DNA of 64,000 nucleotides from Pygmaiobacter massiliensis (GTDB taxonomy: Bacteria; Bacillota; Clostridia; Oscillospirales; Ruminococcaceae). Of the stretch, positions 1-8,732 are shown piece by piece. How positions within the stretch are numbered: position 1 is the first letter of the stretch; the number at the start of each line of letters is the position of its first letter. The notes beneath the pieces are model-generated. The model searched no databases. It saw nothing but the letters and a program-made list of their open reading frames with translations, and was not told where the DNA came from. The DNA is taken from positions 62,001 through 126,000 of the forward strand of contig JALFTI010000019.1 of the NCBI GenBank assembly GCA_022778585.1. Direction: 5' to 3'. The position numbers and the translations under genes were made by a program.

Positions 1-974
1 TTCTGGCGCGCCTGGTTGTATTGATCAAGCTGACAGGCCAGCGCTCTTGCTTCTTCCTCGTCCTCGCTCAATAAAAGCCGCAGCGCCGCGGTGGCATCCT
101 CCATGCGGCCCGCCGCGTTAATTCGCGGTGCAATGGCAAAGCTGATATTTTCTGCCGTCACCGTGCGGCCCGAAAAGCCGCATACCTCCAGCAGAGCTGC
201 AAGGCCAACCCGTTCGGGCTGCTGCAGCGCCTGCACCCCATAGCGCACCAATGTGCGGTTTTCACCGGTTAAGGCCATAATATCCGCAACCGTGCCAATT
301 GCCACCAGATCTGCATAATAGTCCAGTAGTTCTTCCGGCTGGCAGCCTTCCACCGCACAAATCACTTTAAAAGCCACGCCTGTGCCGGAAAGGTTTTTAC
401 AGGGGCTTTCGTCCCCTTCCCGAAGCGGGTCCACCAATGCCACCGCATCTTCGGGCAGCGCAGGCGGCGGAAGATGGTGGTCGGTAACCACCACATCCAT
501 TCCCAGGCTTTTTGCATAGGAGATTTCCTCCACTGCCGAAATACCATTGTCCACCGTGATGACCAGCCCAATCCCCTTGCTCGCCATCAGCTCCACAACC
601 CGGCGCGAAAGGCCATATCCTTCATCCGATCGGCTGGGCAGCTTATAATAAACATCTGCCCCAATGCTTTGCAGGTAGCTGTACATTAAAGCAGTAGCAC
701 AAACACCGTCCACATCATAATCGCCAAATACCACAATCCGCTCGCCCTGATCCACCGCCTGACGGATTCTATCAGCCGCAACAGCGGCATCCAGCAATAA
801 TTCGGGGGAAGAAAGCGGTTTTTCGGTATCCAGAAAATCGTGCGCTTTTTGGGGAGTATCTACCCCGCGGGCCGCCAGCACACTGCAGACCAGCTGCCCT
901 GTGCTGGTGGCTTCGGCCAGCTGGCCGATCAGCGCTTTGTCAGGCCGCGTGACCTGCCATTCCCGATATACCAT
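1..974 (-). CDS. recJ: Single-stranded-DNA exonuclease RecJ, N-terminal part (cut by window edge)
   Basis: About 324 N-terminal residues are visible and the C-terminus lies outside the window. The DHH-family phosphoesterase motifs are clear: DYDVDG near residues 85-90, VDNG near 141-144 and DHH at 165-167, the Mn2+-binding core of 5'-3' ssDNA exonucleases in recombination and mismatch repair. The start is the ATG at 974, preceded by GGGGAG. The gene lies 44 bp after the FAD-dependent protein and is probably the last visible member of the cdaA-cdaR operon. No internal stop is seen. The family call is secure because motif order and spacing match RecJ; which RecJ paralogue this is cannot be judged without the C-terminus. 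Confidence 0.93.
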   Translation of the reverse strand, partial: MVYREWQVTRPDKALIGQLAEATSTGQLVCSVLAARGVDTPQKAHDFLDTEKPLSSPELLLDAAVAADRIRQAVDQGERIVVFGDYDVDGVCATALMYSYLQSIGADVYYKLPSRSDEGYGLSRRVVELMASKGIGLVITVDNGISAVEEISYAKSLGMDVVVTDHHLPPPALPEDAVALVDPLREGDESPCKNLSGTGVAFKVICAVEGCQPEELLDYYADLVAIGTVADIMALTGENRTLVRYGVQALQQPERVGLAALLEVCGFSGRTVTAENISFAIAPRINAAGRMEDATAALRLLLSEDEEEARALACQLDQYNQARQ

Positions 975-1018
975 CTCTCTTACTCCCCGCTGCGGCCAAA
1001 CGCCGCTTTCTTAACCAT

Positions 1019-2593
1019 TTATGCAAATTTCCAGTCAGCCAACATCTGCTGGGCCACCCGCAGGCCGTCCACGGCGGCGCTCATAATACCGCCTGCGTAT
1101 CCGGCTCCTTCCCCGCAGGGATACACCCCTTCCAGGCCAACCGCCTGCAGGTTTTCCCCCCGCATAATCCGCACCGGGCTGGAAGTTCGGGTTTCCAGGC
1201 CGGTCAAAATAGCCTGCGGCGCGCAATAGCCAGGCTGCAGCTGGCCAAACCTGGAAAGGCCCGCCCTCAGCGCTGCCGCCAGCTCTGTCGGCAATAATGC
1301 CGACAGGTCGGCGGCAGCTACCCCGCGCGAATAGGTGGGTTCCACCTCTGTTATGGAAAGCCGCCCTTCGCCCTTTAAAAAGCTTTCAATATTTTCGGCC
1401 GGGGCAATATACTGCCCATGCACCCGAAAAGCGGCCTGCTCCAGCTGGCGCTGAAAGGCAATAGCTGCAAACGGGTCATTTCCAAAATCCCGTTCATCCA
1501 CCCCTACCACCACCGCCGCATTGGCGTTTTTGCCGCTGCGGGCATGCAGGCTCATACCATTGGTGCAAAGGCCGCCTGCTTCGCTGGCCGCAGCCACCAC
1601 CTCGCCGCCAGGGCACATACAAAAGGTATACACCCCTCTGCCCGCTACATGGCAGGAAAGCTGGTACTCGCCCGGCGGCAGCGCCGGGTGGCCGGCCGCT
1701 TCATGGTAAAGGGCCAAATCCACCGCCTGCTGGCTGTGTTCGGCCCGAAACCCCACCGAAAACGGCTTGCAGCTCAAGGTCATACCGTACTGCGGCAGCA
1801 TGCCAAAAACATCCCGCGCAGAATGTCCCACCGCTAAAACCAAAACACTTGCGGCAAAATCTCCGCGGATGGTCTGCACACCGGCAAGTTTTCCGTTTTT
1901 GACCACTAAACCGGTAAGCGGGGTGCAAAAATGCACTTCGCCCCCCAGTGCTTCCACCTCTTTGCGAATAGAGGTAATAACACCCCGCAATAAATCGGTA
2001 CCGATATGCGGTTTCGACCGCAAAGCTATTTCGGCCGGAGCGCCATGCTCCAGAAGGGTTTTGGTCACCCAGTCACAACGGCTATCACCAATGCGGGTGG
2101 TCAGCTTCCCGTCCGAAAAGGTACCGGCACCGCCCTCGCCAAACTGGATATTGGCGTTTTCATCCAGCTGCCCGGTTTTCCAAAACTGCTCAACGCTGGA
2201 TGCACGCTGAGCTATGGCCGGTCCGCGTTCCAGCACAATGGGCCTCGCGCCCTGCCTGGCCAGCAAAAGGGCTGCAAAAAGCCCTGCCGGGCCCAAACCG
2301 CAAACCACCGGCCGCCCGCCCGGACGGCTGCCGTGGCGGATGACAAGCGGTTCTGGCTGCTTAACCGATACCTGGCTGAGATTTGCAAACCGAGCTAAGT
2401 TAGCCGGCTCTTTTAGCTGCACCAATACACTGTAAACCAGCTGCACCTTTTTACGCCGCGCATCCACCGAAATTTTGCTGACCCCGGCACTGAGCACCTC
2501 GTGTGGTTTTAGCCCCAATCTCTTCAAAGCCGCCGCCACAGCGTCTGGCTCTTTAGCAGAAAGCGGCAGACAAATTCCTGAAACCTGTAACAT
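1019..2593 (-). CDS. NAD(P)/FAD-dependent oxidoreductase of unknown substrate (COG2509-like)
   Basis: A 524-residue protein. The first ~85 residues form a small domain without a nucleotide-binding motif. A Rossmann dinucleotide fold follows, with GLGPAG at residues 99-104 and an acidic strand end at E122. A second FAD-contacting segment (EGAGYAGGIMSAAVDG) lies near the C-terminus. This layout is that of the conserved uncharacterised FAD-dependent dehydrogenases (COG2509) found in many Firmicutes. The start is ATG; the gene follows cdaR by 17 bp and precedes recJ by 44 bp, so it is probably cotranscribed with both. There is no signal peptide or membrane segment, so it should be cytoplasmic. 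Substrate is unknown and the neighbours do not reveal it. Confidence 0.85.
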   Translation of the reverse strand: MLQVSGICLPLSAKEPDAVAAALKRLGLKPHEVLSAGVSKISVDARRKKVQLVYSVLVQLKEPANLARFANLSQVSVKQPEPLVIRHGSRPGGRPVVCGLGPAGLFAALLLARQGARPIVLERGPAIAQRASSVEQFWKTGQLDENANIQFGEGGAGTFSDGKLTTRIGDSRCDWVTKTLLEHGAPAEIALRSKPHIGTDLLRGVITSIRKEVEALGGEVHFCTPLTGLVVKNGKLAGVQTIRGDFAASVLVLAVGHSARDVFGMLPQYGMTLSCKPFSVGFRAEHSQQAVDLALYHEAAGHPALPPGEYQLSCHVAGRGVYTFCMCPGGEVVAAASEAGGLCTNGMSLHARSGKNANAAVVVGVDERDFGNDPFAAIAFQRQLEQAAFRVHGQYIAPAENIESFLKGEGRLSITEVEPTYSRGVAAADLSALLPTELAAALRAGLSRFGQLQPGYCAPQAILTGLETRTSSPVRIMRGENLQAVGLEGVYPCGEGAGYAGGIMSAAVDGLRVAQQMLADWKFA

Positions 2594-2610
2594 GAAATCG
2601 TGAATCCTTT

Positions 2611-3885
2611 TTACTGGGCGCTTACCTGGATAAGCGCCGTATAGCTGCCGGCAGCAAACACCGTGGTTGTGCCCGGAATTTTCATCTGCACGCTCACCGT
2701 CTGCTGGCCGCTTTCGGCCGAAATATCGGAAGCATCAATCTGCCCCACCACATCCTCGGCCGAAATAGTAGCCAGCTCTTCCGGTGTACCAATCAAGGTC
2801 ACATCGTGTATTGCGGCGGTTTCCACCTGAATGTCATATCCGCTTGGCGCATTCACCGCCCGGATATCGGTAACTTCTACCGTTTTGGAAGCAAGCCCGG
2901 AAGTGTCAAAATTCATTGTGACCTTTGTGATATTGTCCAGGTTAACAAACCCGCTGTCCAGCGTAATATCGAACTCATAGCTGCCGTCCAGCTTAAACTC
3001 CCGCGCAATGTTCAAATATCCCACTGTCAGCTTTTCCAGTTCATCCACCCGGCTGCCCGGGCCTGCCACATTAATGCTGTCCACCGAAAGCGTATACTTA
3101 AAAATGCTGGTGTCCAGTCCATCGGGAATGCCGGTCAGTTCCACCGCAAGCGGCAAGGTTGCCTTCTTCAAAATCGGCACTGTCACCTCTACCGTATCCA
3201 CATCAAAGGTAATCAGGTTTTGGCTCAGCGGGTTATTATCCCTGTCATACAGCTTAATGGTGCCGGTAACCAGCTGGCTCTCTGTAAGAACCTGCCCGGT
3301 CAGGTCTACCTCTGCCACCACGCGGGAAACTGCATTGACCTCGCTTTCCGGTCCGGAAAGGGTCAATTCACCCGGTGTGGTAAACGCTTTATCCAGAATA
3401 TATCCTTCTGCTGGCTGCACACCGGTGGCGTCTACCTCCACCACAAATTTTTTGGTCACCACATGGTCAAACCGAACGCTTACTGTACGCGGGGATATGC
3501 TGCCGGCCACAATTTCAAAATCCTTAGAGTTATCCGCTTTCACTGCGGTCAGGCTTAAATCGTACCTGCCCGCATCGGTCACCCCAGACATTTGGGGATA
3601 AACCAAAATATCGCTGGCGGAAAGGCCATTAATTACACTGCGCGGGCCAGACACCCGAACCGACACCGTATATTCCGGTGTGTCCACAATAGACAGATCC
3701 AGCGCCTGATATACACTGGAAGAATAGTCCAAATCTACCGGAATATTCTTGATGGTAACGGTATCCTCGGTATTTACATACAGTGAAACCAAAAGCCACG
3801 CAATAACAGCCGCTACAATGGAAATAACAACATTAAACTGATTGTTTTCAAACAGGTGAGAAAATTTAGACGGTTTTTTCTTCAT
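2611..3885 (-). CDS. cdaR: YbbR-domain protein, CdaA regulator CdaR
   Basis: A 424-residue protein with a short basic N-terminus, one membrane segment at about residues 17-37, then repeated extracytoplasmic beta-rich YbbR domains. In Firmicutes, CdaR is anchored beside the diadenylate cyclase CdaA and modulates its activity. Its ATG lies inside the 3' end of cdaA (20 bp overlap), so the pair is translationally coupled, as in B. subtilis and Listeria. glmM, the usual third gene of that cluster, is absent; a FAD-dependent protein follows instead. The call rests on the single N-terminal membrane helix, the YbbR repeat character and linkage to cdaA. Confidence 0.92.
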   Translation of the reverse strand: MKKKPSKFSHLFENNQFNVVISIVAAVIAWLLVSLYVNTEDTVTIKNIPVDLDYSSSVYQALDLSIVDTPEYTVSVRVSGPRSVINGLSASDILVYPQMSGVTDAGRYDLSLTAVKADNSKDFEIVAGSISPRTVSVRFDHVVTKKFVVEVDATGVQPAEGYILDKAFTTPGELTLSGPESEVNAVSRVVAEVDLTGQVLTESQLVTGTIKLYDRDNNPLSQNLITFDVDTVEVTVPILKKATLPLAVELTGIPDGLDTSIFKYTLSVDSINVAGPGSRVDELEKLTVGYLNIAREFKLDGSYEFDITLDSGFVNLDNITKVTMNFDTSGLASKTVEVTDIRAVNAPSGYDIQVETAAIHDVTLIGTPEELATISAEDVVGQIDASDISAESGQQTVSVQMKIPGTTTVFAAGSYTALIQVSAQ

Positions 3886-4801
3886 CCTTTTTCTCCCCCT
3901 TTCTGCGCAGCTTCAGCCCAAAGCGTTTTTCCTCCTCGCTGGGCGGTTCGGGCAACAGCTCAATTTTAAGCAGGTTAAACAAATTTTGCCGGTCCAAACG
4001 ACGGATAAGCACTCCGTTTTTCGCCAACGAGACAATGCCAGTTTCCTCCGACACTACCACGCAGACTGCATCAGAGTTTTCGCTCATACCCAGAGCCGCC
4101 CGATGGCGGGTACCCATGTCCTTACTGATTTCCAGATTCGCCGACAACGGCAGCACACAGCCGGCTGCCTTGATGCGTGCGTCCCGCACAACTACCGCCC
4201 CATCATGCAAAGGCGTTCCCTCATAAAAAATAGTTCCAAGCGCCTCCACATTGATATCGCTGTTCAGCTGCGTACCGGTTTTAATAATCTCTCCCAGGTT
4301 GGACCGCCTCTCAAACACAATCAACGCACCCGTGCGGGAATCGCTCATCTGTTCTGCCGCGTCACAAACAGTGGCAATGGCATTTTGCATCCGCTCCCGG
4401 CTTTGTTCATCCAGCGTTTTGGGACGAAACAGAGAGAGAGCCAGAACATTTGTGCGGCCCACCTGCTCCAGCGCACGGCGCAGTTCGGGCTGGAAAATGA
4501 CCACCAAGGCCAACATACCAAACTGCAGAATATTATTGAGCAGCCATTTCATGGTGCGCAGATCAAAGATGGACGAGACAAACCAGGCAATGAACAGAAC
4601 CAAGATTCCCTTCATCAGCTGTGCGGCCCTGGTCTGACGCACCAATGTAATGAGCTCATAAATCAAAAATGCCACAATGGCGATATCCACGATATCGGAC
4701 AGCTTGGGATGGCTGATGATATTGATGATACCGGATAGGGTGGTAGAAAGACTGCTTTGCAGCAGACTGCCGATATTTGACAGGTTAAAACTGTCCAACA
4801 T
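3866..4801 (-). CDS. cdaA: Membrane diadenylate cyclase CdaA (c-di-AMP synthase)
   Basis: A 311-residue protein that makes the essential second messenger c-di-AMP from two ATP. Three membrane helices (about 36-54, 62-78 and 87-103) precede the DisA_N catalytic domain. Its two signature motifs are present: DGA at 200-202 and RHR at 232-234, within GTRHRAALG. The C-terminal tail is charged. The start is ATG with GGGGG upstream. A strong promoter lies at 4896-4924 (TTGAGT, 17 bp, TATACT on the minus strand). It is the first gene of a run continuing into cdaR, a FAD protein and recJ. c-di-AMP is known to control osmolyte and K+ transport and wall homeostasis in Gram-positives. Confidence 0.96.
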   Translation of the reverse strand: MLDSFNLSNIGSLLQSSLSTTLSGIINIISHPKLSDIVDIAIVAFLIYELITLVRQTRAAQLMKGILVLFIAWFVSSIFDLRTMKWLLNNILQFGMLALVVIFQPELRRALEQVGRTNVLALSLFRPKTLDEQSRERMQNAIATVCDAAEQMSDSRTGALIVFERRSNLGEIIKTGTQLNSDINVEALGTIFYEGTPLHDGAVVVRDARIKAAGCVLPLSANLEISKDMGTRHRAALGMSENSDAVCVVVSEETGIVSLAKNGVLIRRLDRQNLFNLLKIELLPEPPSEEEKRFGLKLRRKGEKKDEEKTV

Positions 4802-4895
4802 AGTTTGCCCCCAATCTTGGTCTTGATAAAAAAGCAGCGTACTGGCCCAATACCAGCAAGCAACCAGAGAGTTTTTCTATAAAATGCCAACTTAT

Positions 4896-4924
4896 AGTAT
4901 AGCACAAAACCGATACTTACTCAA
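4896..4924 (-). promoter_or_regulatory. Sigma-A-type promoter for cdaA operon
   Basis: On the minus strand: -35 TTGAGT (4919-4924), a 17-bp spacer, and -10 TATACT (4896-4901). It lies about 95 bp upstream of the cdaA start. No terminator hairpin or operator was recognised between it and ispDF. Confidence 0.75.
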
Positions 4925-5005
4925 TATTCATCGTTTACGGCCGTCTTTAAATGTGGGTAAATACAATTTTCTGCCATAAAACAGAAAGCGTTTTTCCGCA
5001 GTAAG

Positions 5006-6166
5006 TCATACGCCGACATAACCGGCCACCGGCTGAATCAGGCATACTGCATGAGCTGCAATTCCCTCTCCTGCACCGGTAAATCCCAAATGTTCTTCGG
5101 TAGTTGCCTTTACCGAAACCTGCCCTTCCTCCAGCCGCAGCGCATGGGCAATGGCACGGCGCATAGCCGGTATATAACCTGCCAGGCGCGGCGCCTGACA
5201 CAAAATTGTGGCGTCGATATTCACAGGCTGCCACCCATCTTTTAAAAGCAGCATGCCTACCTGGCTTAGCAGTTTTATGCTGTCTGCACCTGCATAATCC
5301 GGGGCGGTATCGGGAAAATGCTGACCAATATCCCCCAGAGCCGCCGCTCCCAGCAAAGCATCCATAACAGCGTGGGTGAGCACATCCGCATCAGAATGTC
5401 CCAAAAGGCCTTTTTCATAAGGGATATGTTGGCCTCCCAAAATAAGCTTTCGGCCTTCGGTCAGCCGGTGTACATCATATCCGTGTCCAATCCGCATATC
5501 CGCATCCTCCCGTCCCATCAAAGCCAGGTCCTCTTTTGTAGTAAGCTTTATATTGGAATACTCTCCCTGGGTCAGCACAACCTGGCCGCCAAATTGCTCA
5601 AACACCGAACAATCATCGGTCACCTGGGCATTTTGCGGTAAAGCAGCCAAAGCCGCCCGATATTTTTCCAGGTCAAAAACCTGCGGGGTTTGTACCGCAA
5701 ACAGGCTGCTGCGGGGCGGTGTGCCAACCACTTTACCGTCCTGTGCCTGTTTAATGGTGTCCTTTACCGCAACCGCAGGCGCCGCGGCACCCGTTTTTGC
5801 CGCCTGCTCTATTGCACGGGTAATCACTGCGGCGCTTACAAATGGGCGCGCCCCGTCCTGAATGGCTACAAGGCCCTGCTTTTCCAAAATAGCGTTTACG
5901 CCTGCAGTCACACTTGCTACCCGGTCGGCCCCACCGGTTACAAATTGCTCTACCTTTGACATGCCGCTTAAGGCCGCCCGGATTTGCCGGTCGTTTTTTC
6001 CTGTTACCAAAATAATACGGTCCACCAACGGATGCTCTTGAAAAGCTGCGGCCGTGTGGTAAATTACCGGTTTTCCGCGGTATGGGTAAAGCAGCTTATC
6101 AAAGCCCATCCGGCTGGAACTTCCTGCTGCCACAATAACCGCCGTCACTTTTTTGTCTAAAATCAT
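5006..6166 (-). CDS. ispDF: Bifunctional IspD/IspF (MEP cytidylyltransferase / MECDP synthase)
   Basis: A 386-residue fusion of two MEP-pathway enzymes. Residues 1-222 are IspD: the N-terminal [13 protein letters not shown] nucleotide-binding loop and QDGARPFV near 103-110 are visible. Residues 224-383 are IspF: DVH at 231-233 and a second His near 265 give the metal site, and GHSDAD and the FTGAGEGI segment are conserved. IspD couples MEP with CTP to give CDP-ME, and IspF cyclises CDP-MEP. The intervening step, IspE, is encoded at 49272-50135. The ATG follows AAGGGGTG. Separate ispD and ispF are commoner in Firmicutes, but fusions are known in several groups. Both halves look intact. Confidence 0.95.
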   Translation of the reverse strand: MILDKKVTAVIVAAGSSSRMGFDKLLYPYRGKPVIYHTAAAFQEHPLVDRIILVTGKNDRQIRAALSGMSKVEQFVTGGADRVASVTAGVNAILEKQGLVAIQDGARPFVSAAVITRAIEQAAKTGAAAPAVAVKDTIKQAQDGKVVGTPPRSSLFAVQTPQVFDLEKYRAALAALPQNAQVTDDCSVFEQFGGQVVLTQGEYSNIKLTTKEDLALMGREDADMRIGHGYDVHRLTEGRKLILGGQHIPYEKGLLGHSDADVLTHAVMDALLGAAALGDIGQHFPDTAPDYAGADSIKLLSQVGMLLLKDGWQPVNIDATILCQAPRLAGYIPAMRRAIAHALRLEEGQVSVKATTEEHLGFTGAGEGIAAHAVCLIQPVAGYVGV

Positions 6167-6240
6167 ACTTTCACCCCTTCACTGCCGCCAGCATGTTAAC
6201 ACCTTTCAGCCTATGCGGCAGACCTTGATAGGTTAGTACC

Positions 6241-6299
6241 ATTATAAAAGATTGGCTTATAAAAATCCACCAAACAGACTTTTCCACCAAACAGACTTT
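6241..6299 (-). promoter_or_regulatory. Putative ispDF promoter with tandem 17-bp repeat
   Basis: A minus-strand TATAAT lies at 6241-6246, about 75 bp before the ispDF start, with no good -35: the position 17 bp upstream reads TGGATT. Two perfect head-to-tail copies of a 17-mer (plus strand TCCACCAAACAGACTTT, 6266-6282 and 6283-6299) cover and extend upstream of the -35 position. A weak -35 with repeats just upstream suits an activator site, but that is inference. Confidence 0.4.
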
Positions 6300-6384
6300 G
6301 CCTTTTTACAAAGCACCCCTGCACCGCATATGGCTTTCTAAAAAACCATGGCAGAATTTTTTGTGCATGGCTTTTGCCGGCAAA

Positions 6385-6418
6385 ACAAAAAGCCCCGGCT
6401 GAACCGACAGCCGGGGCT
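6385..6418 (-). terminator. Intrinsic terminator after the CD1247-like gene
   Basis: Arms AGCCCCGGCT and AGCCGGGGCT (6391-6400 and 6409-6418) with an 8-nt loop, followed on the minus strand by a T-rich run. It sits about 12 bp beyond the stop codon at 6431. Confidence 0.9.
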
Positions 6419-6430
6419 TTTGGAGCCTTT

Positions 6431-6865
6431 TTACTCTTTTTCGGTCTCTTCGCCTTTAATGTCGACCTCTTCGTCGTCCTCATCAAAGTCGATCTCGAAT
6501 TTTTCGCCGCAGGCAGGGCAGCGGAAATCGTCACTGAGCAGAGTATCCTCGTCCACTTCTACCGTAGCGCCACAGGCAGGGCAGGTCAGCTCATAGGTGT
6601 CACCGTCGCAGCAATCGCAGTCACAGTCACACTCGTCCTCATCCTCGTCGAACACCACATCCTCAATATCGGACAGGTCTTCGTCGATGGCATCCAGCTC
6701 ATCGTACACCTGGTCGATGTCCGAGTCCAGATCCGTAACGGTCAGGGCCAGGTCATCCAGCAGGTCATACATGGCATTCAGGACCTTCACTTCTTTTTTG
6801 GAAGCGTCCAGATCCAGGCCTTCCATCAGGCCCTTCAGGTAAGCAGCTTTTTCCGTGAGGTTCAT
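6431..6865 (-). CDS. Acidic zinc-ribbon protein, CD1247 N-terminal-domain type
   Basis: A 144-residue, extremely acidic protein of unknown function. Residues 1-68 form a predicted helical segment (NLTEKAAYLKGLMEGL...) resembling the CD1247 N-terminal domain of clostridial proteins. Then comes an Asp/Cys cluster with Cys at 79, 81, 83, 85 and 86, followed by a zinc ribbon with CPAC at 95-98 and CPAC at 116-119. The C-terminus is Glu/Asp-rich. There is no signal peptide. It lies 62 bp downstream of efp on the same strand and ends at a strong terminator, so it is likely cotranscribed with efp. Metal binding is inferred from the cysteines; the molecular role is unknown. Confidence 0.8.
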   Translation of the reverse strand: MNLTEKAAYLKGLMEGLDLDASKKEVKVLNAMYDLLDDLALTVTDLDSDIDQVYDELDAIDEDLSDIEDVVFDEDEDECDCDCDCCDGDTYELTCPACGATVEVDEDTLLSDDFRCPACGEKFEIDFDEDDEEVDIKGEETEKE

Positions 6866-6927
6866 TTTTTGTACCTAACCTTTCCTAATAGGTGTACCGC
6901 GCCAAAACGCGGAGCAAACAAAAGCAA

Positions 6928-7485
6928 TCAGGCGCGCTCCATATACTCGCCGGTACGGGTGTCAATCCGGATCAGTTCACCTTCGTTGATGAACAGCGGA
7001 ACACGAATTTCGGCACCGGTCTCCAAAGTAGCAGGCTTCAAGGTATTGGTGGCGGTGTTGCCCTTTACGCCCGGCTCGGTCTTGGTAACCTCCAGGGTAA
7101 CAAAGTTGGGGGCTTCCACGCCGAACACCTTGCCCTTGTAGGAGAGCACCTTTACCATTTCATTCTCCTTCACGAACTTGAACGCATCGGACAATTCGGA
7201 AGCATTCAAAGGGATCTGCTCATAGGTCTCGGTATCCATGAAGTAGTACAGGCCGCCATCCTCATACAGGTACTGCATTTCGCGGCGCTCAATATAAGCA
7301 GTGGGGAATTTGGCGGTGGGGTTGTAGGTCTTCTCCAACACCGCGCCGGTGATGACATTCTTGGTTTTGGTACGCACGAAGGCGGCACCCTTACCGGGCT
7401 TTACATGCTGGAACTCCACGACCTGGAGCACATTGCCGTCCTCTTCAAAAGTGACGCCGTTGCGGAAATCGCCTGCAGAAATCAT
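6928..7485 (-). CDS. efp: Translation elongation factor P
   Basis: A 185-residue protein with the three-domain EF-P layout: an N-terminal KOW-like domain ([16 protein letters not shown]), then two OB-like domains, ending in the conserved region around [16 protein letters not shown] enters the ribosomal E site and relieves stalling at polyproline. The exposed loop reads KPGKGAAF, with Lys at the position modified in many bacteria. I chose the ATG at 7485 because TGGAGG precedes it; an upstream in-frame ATG at 7548 would add 21 unrelated residues. A promoter lies at 7569-7597. The CD1247-like gene follows. Confidence 0.96.
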   Translation of the reverse strand: MISAGDFRNGVTFEEDGNVLQVVEFQHVKPGKGAAFVRTKTKNVITGAVLEKTYNPTAKFPTAYIERREMQYLYEDGGLYYFMDTETYEQIPLNASELSDAFKFVKENEMVKVLSYKGKVFGVEAPNFVTLEVTKTEPGVKGNTATNTLKPATLETGAEIRVPLFINEGELIRIDTRTGEYMERA

Positions 7486-7568
7486 AGAAAATATCCTCCA
7501 AACCAAATTGATGAATCGACTATTCATTCGGGAGACTGCTGAAAGCACTCCCCTTCTGTCTCTAAATA

Positions 7569-7597
7569 ATTTTACACAAAATACCGAAGCATTGCAA
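7569..7597 (-). promoter_or_regulatory. Sigma-A-type promoter for efp
   Basis: Minus strand: -35 TTGCAA (7592-7597), 17-bp spacer, -10 TAAAAT (7569-7574), leaving a leader of roughly 75 nt before the efp ATG. No terminator for the upstream peptidase gene is visible between its stop at 7627 and this promoter. Confidence 0.65.
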
Positions 7598-7626
7598 CCC
7601 TTCCCGGCCAGAAAAGAACTGCTTTC

Positions 7627-8697
7627 TTACAGAATAACCAGATTTTTCGTACTTTTTCCCAGAATTTCATGGCCAGAATCGGTCACCAAAACCGTATCCT
7701 CAATGCGCACGCCAAACCGGCCGGGCAGATAAATGCCCGGTTCTACCGTGATCAGCTGCCCCGGACATATTTTTTCCTGGCAGGACGGAGAAAAACGCGG
7801 TTCTTCGTGAATTTCAATTCCAACCGCGTGCCCCAGCCCATGACCAAAGTATGCCCCAAAACCGGCCTGTTTGATCCTGTCGCGAGCAACAGCATCCACC
7901 TGGCTGCAAACGGCGCCCGGCACCACGGCTTCCACAGCAGCCAGCTGCGCCTGCAAAACCACCTGGTAAACCTGTTCCATTTCGCTGGAAACACTGCCCA
8001 AAGCCACCGTTCGGGTCATATCGGTACAGTAGCCGCCGTATTTGGCGCCATAATCCATGGTAATAAAATCGCCTTCCGCCAGCACCCGCTCGCCTGGTAC
8101 CCCATGGGGTTTGCTGGTATCCGGACCGCTGATAAAAATAGTGGGAAACGCCACGCCCTGCGCCCCATGGCTGCGCATATAGCTTTCCATTAAAAGCGCC
8201 AGATCGATCTGGCGCATACCCGTCCGAATCTGCCCCCAGATATAGGTAAAGCAGTCATCCGTGATCTGCTGTGCCTTTCGAATCCGCTCCAGTTCCTGCA
8301 GATCCTTTACGCTGCGCAGCTTGCGCACCGTGCGGCTCAGGGTATCGTCCCCTACCAGCTCCACCTCCGGCAGTGCTTTTTGCAAGGCGGCATACTGGTG
8401 CAGCGTCGTATCCGATTCCAGGTGCAATCTGCCCACCTTGTGCTCGGCCAAAAGGGCGGCAAGCTGTGCCATGGGCGCTGTCTGCTCCACCACCTGCGCT
8501 GTTTTTACCTGGCTGCGCGCTATTTCAAGGTAGCGCGAGTCGATGAAAAAAGTGGCGCCATCCCGAAAGATGACCAGCTGCCCTGCATCGTCGGTATCCA
8601 GGTCCAAAAAATAGAACCGGTTGGCCGGCGTTTCAATTAAGGCTGCTTCAAAATCTTGGGGCAAAGCCTGCACCAGTTTTTCTATGCGGTTTTGCAT
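7627..8697 (-). CDS. M24-family Xaa-Pro aminopeptidase-like metallopeptidase
   Basis: A 356-residue protein. An N-terminal creatinase-like domain precedes the pita-bread catalytic domain. The dinuclear-metal ligands are recognisable: Asp in MDYGAKYGGYCTDMTRT, His in FGHGLGHAVG, and Glu in HEEPRFS and in VEPGIYLPG. The family removes N-terminal residues preceding proline. The ATG at 8697 with AAGGG upstream fits better than the ATG at 8754, which lies inside the preceding gene. It probably shares a transcript with the AP-endonuclease-like gene and yqeG. A conserved M24 peptidase often neighbours efp in Firmicutes, which fits proline-related translation quality, though the link is only by position. 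Confidence 0.92.
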   Translation of the reverse strand: MQNRIEKLVQALPQDFEAALIETPANRFYFLDLDTDDAGQLVIFRDGATFFIDSRYLEIARSQVKTAQVVEQTAPMAQLAALLAEHKVGRLHLESDTTLHQYAALQKALPEVELVGDDTLSRTVRKLRSVKDLQELERIRKAQQITDDCFTYIWGQIRTGMRQIDLALLMESYMRSHGAQGVAFPTIFISGPDTSKPHGVPGERVLAEGDFITMDYGAKYGGYCTDMTRTVALGSVSSEMEQVYQVVLQAQLAAVEAVVPGAVCSQVDAVARDRIKQAGFGAYFGHGLGHAVGIEIHEEPRFSPSCQEKICPGQLITVEPGIYLPGRFGVRIEDTVLVTDSGHEILGKSTKNLVIL

Positions 8698-8732
8698 GGT
8701 CTGTTCCCTTCTTCCAAATGGCTTTTCCGTTT

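Noticed and set aside
6211-6534. 107-codon minus-strand frame upstream of ispDF
   Set aside because: It overlaps the CD1247-like gene out of frame and reads through that gene's terminator.
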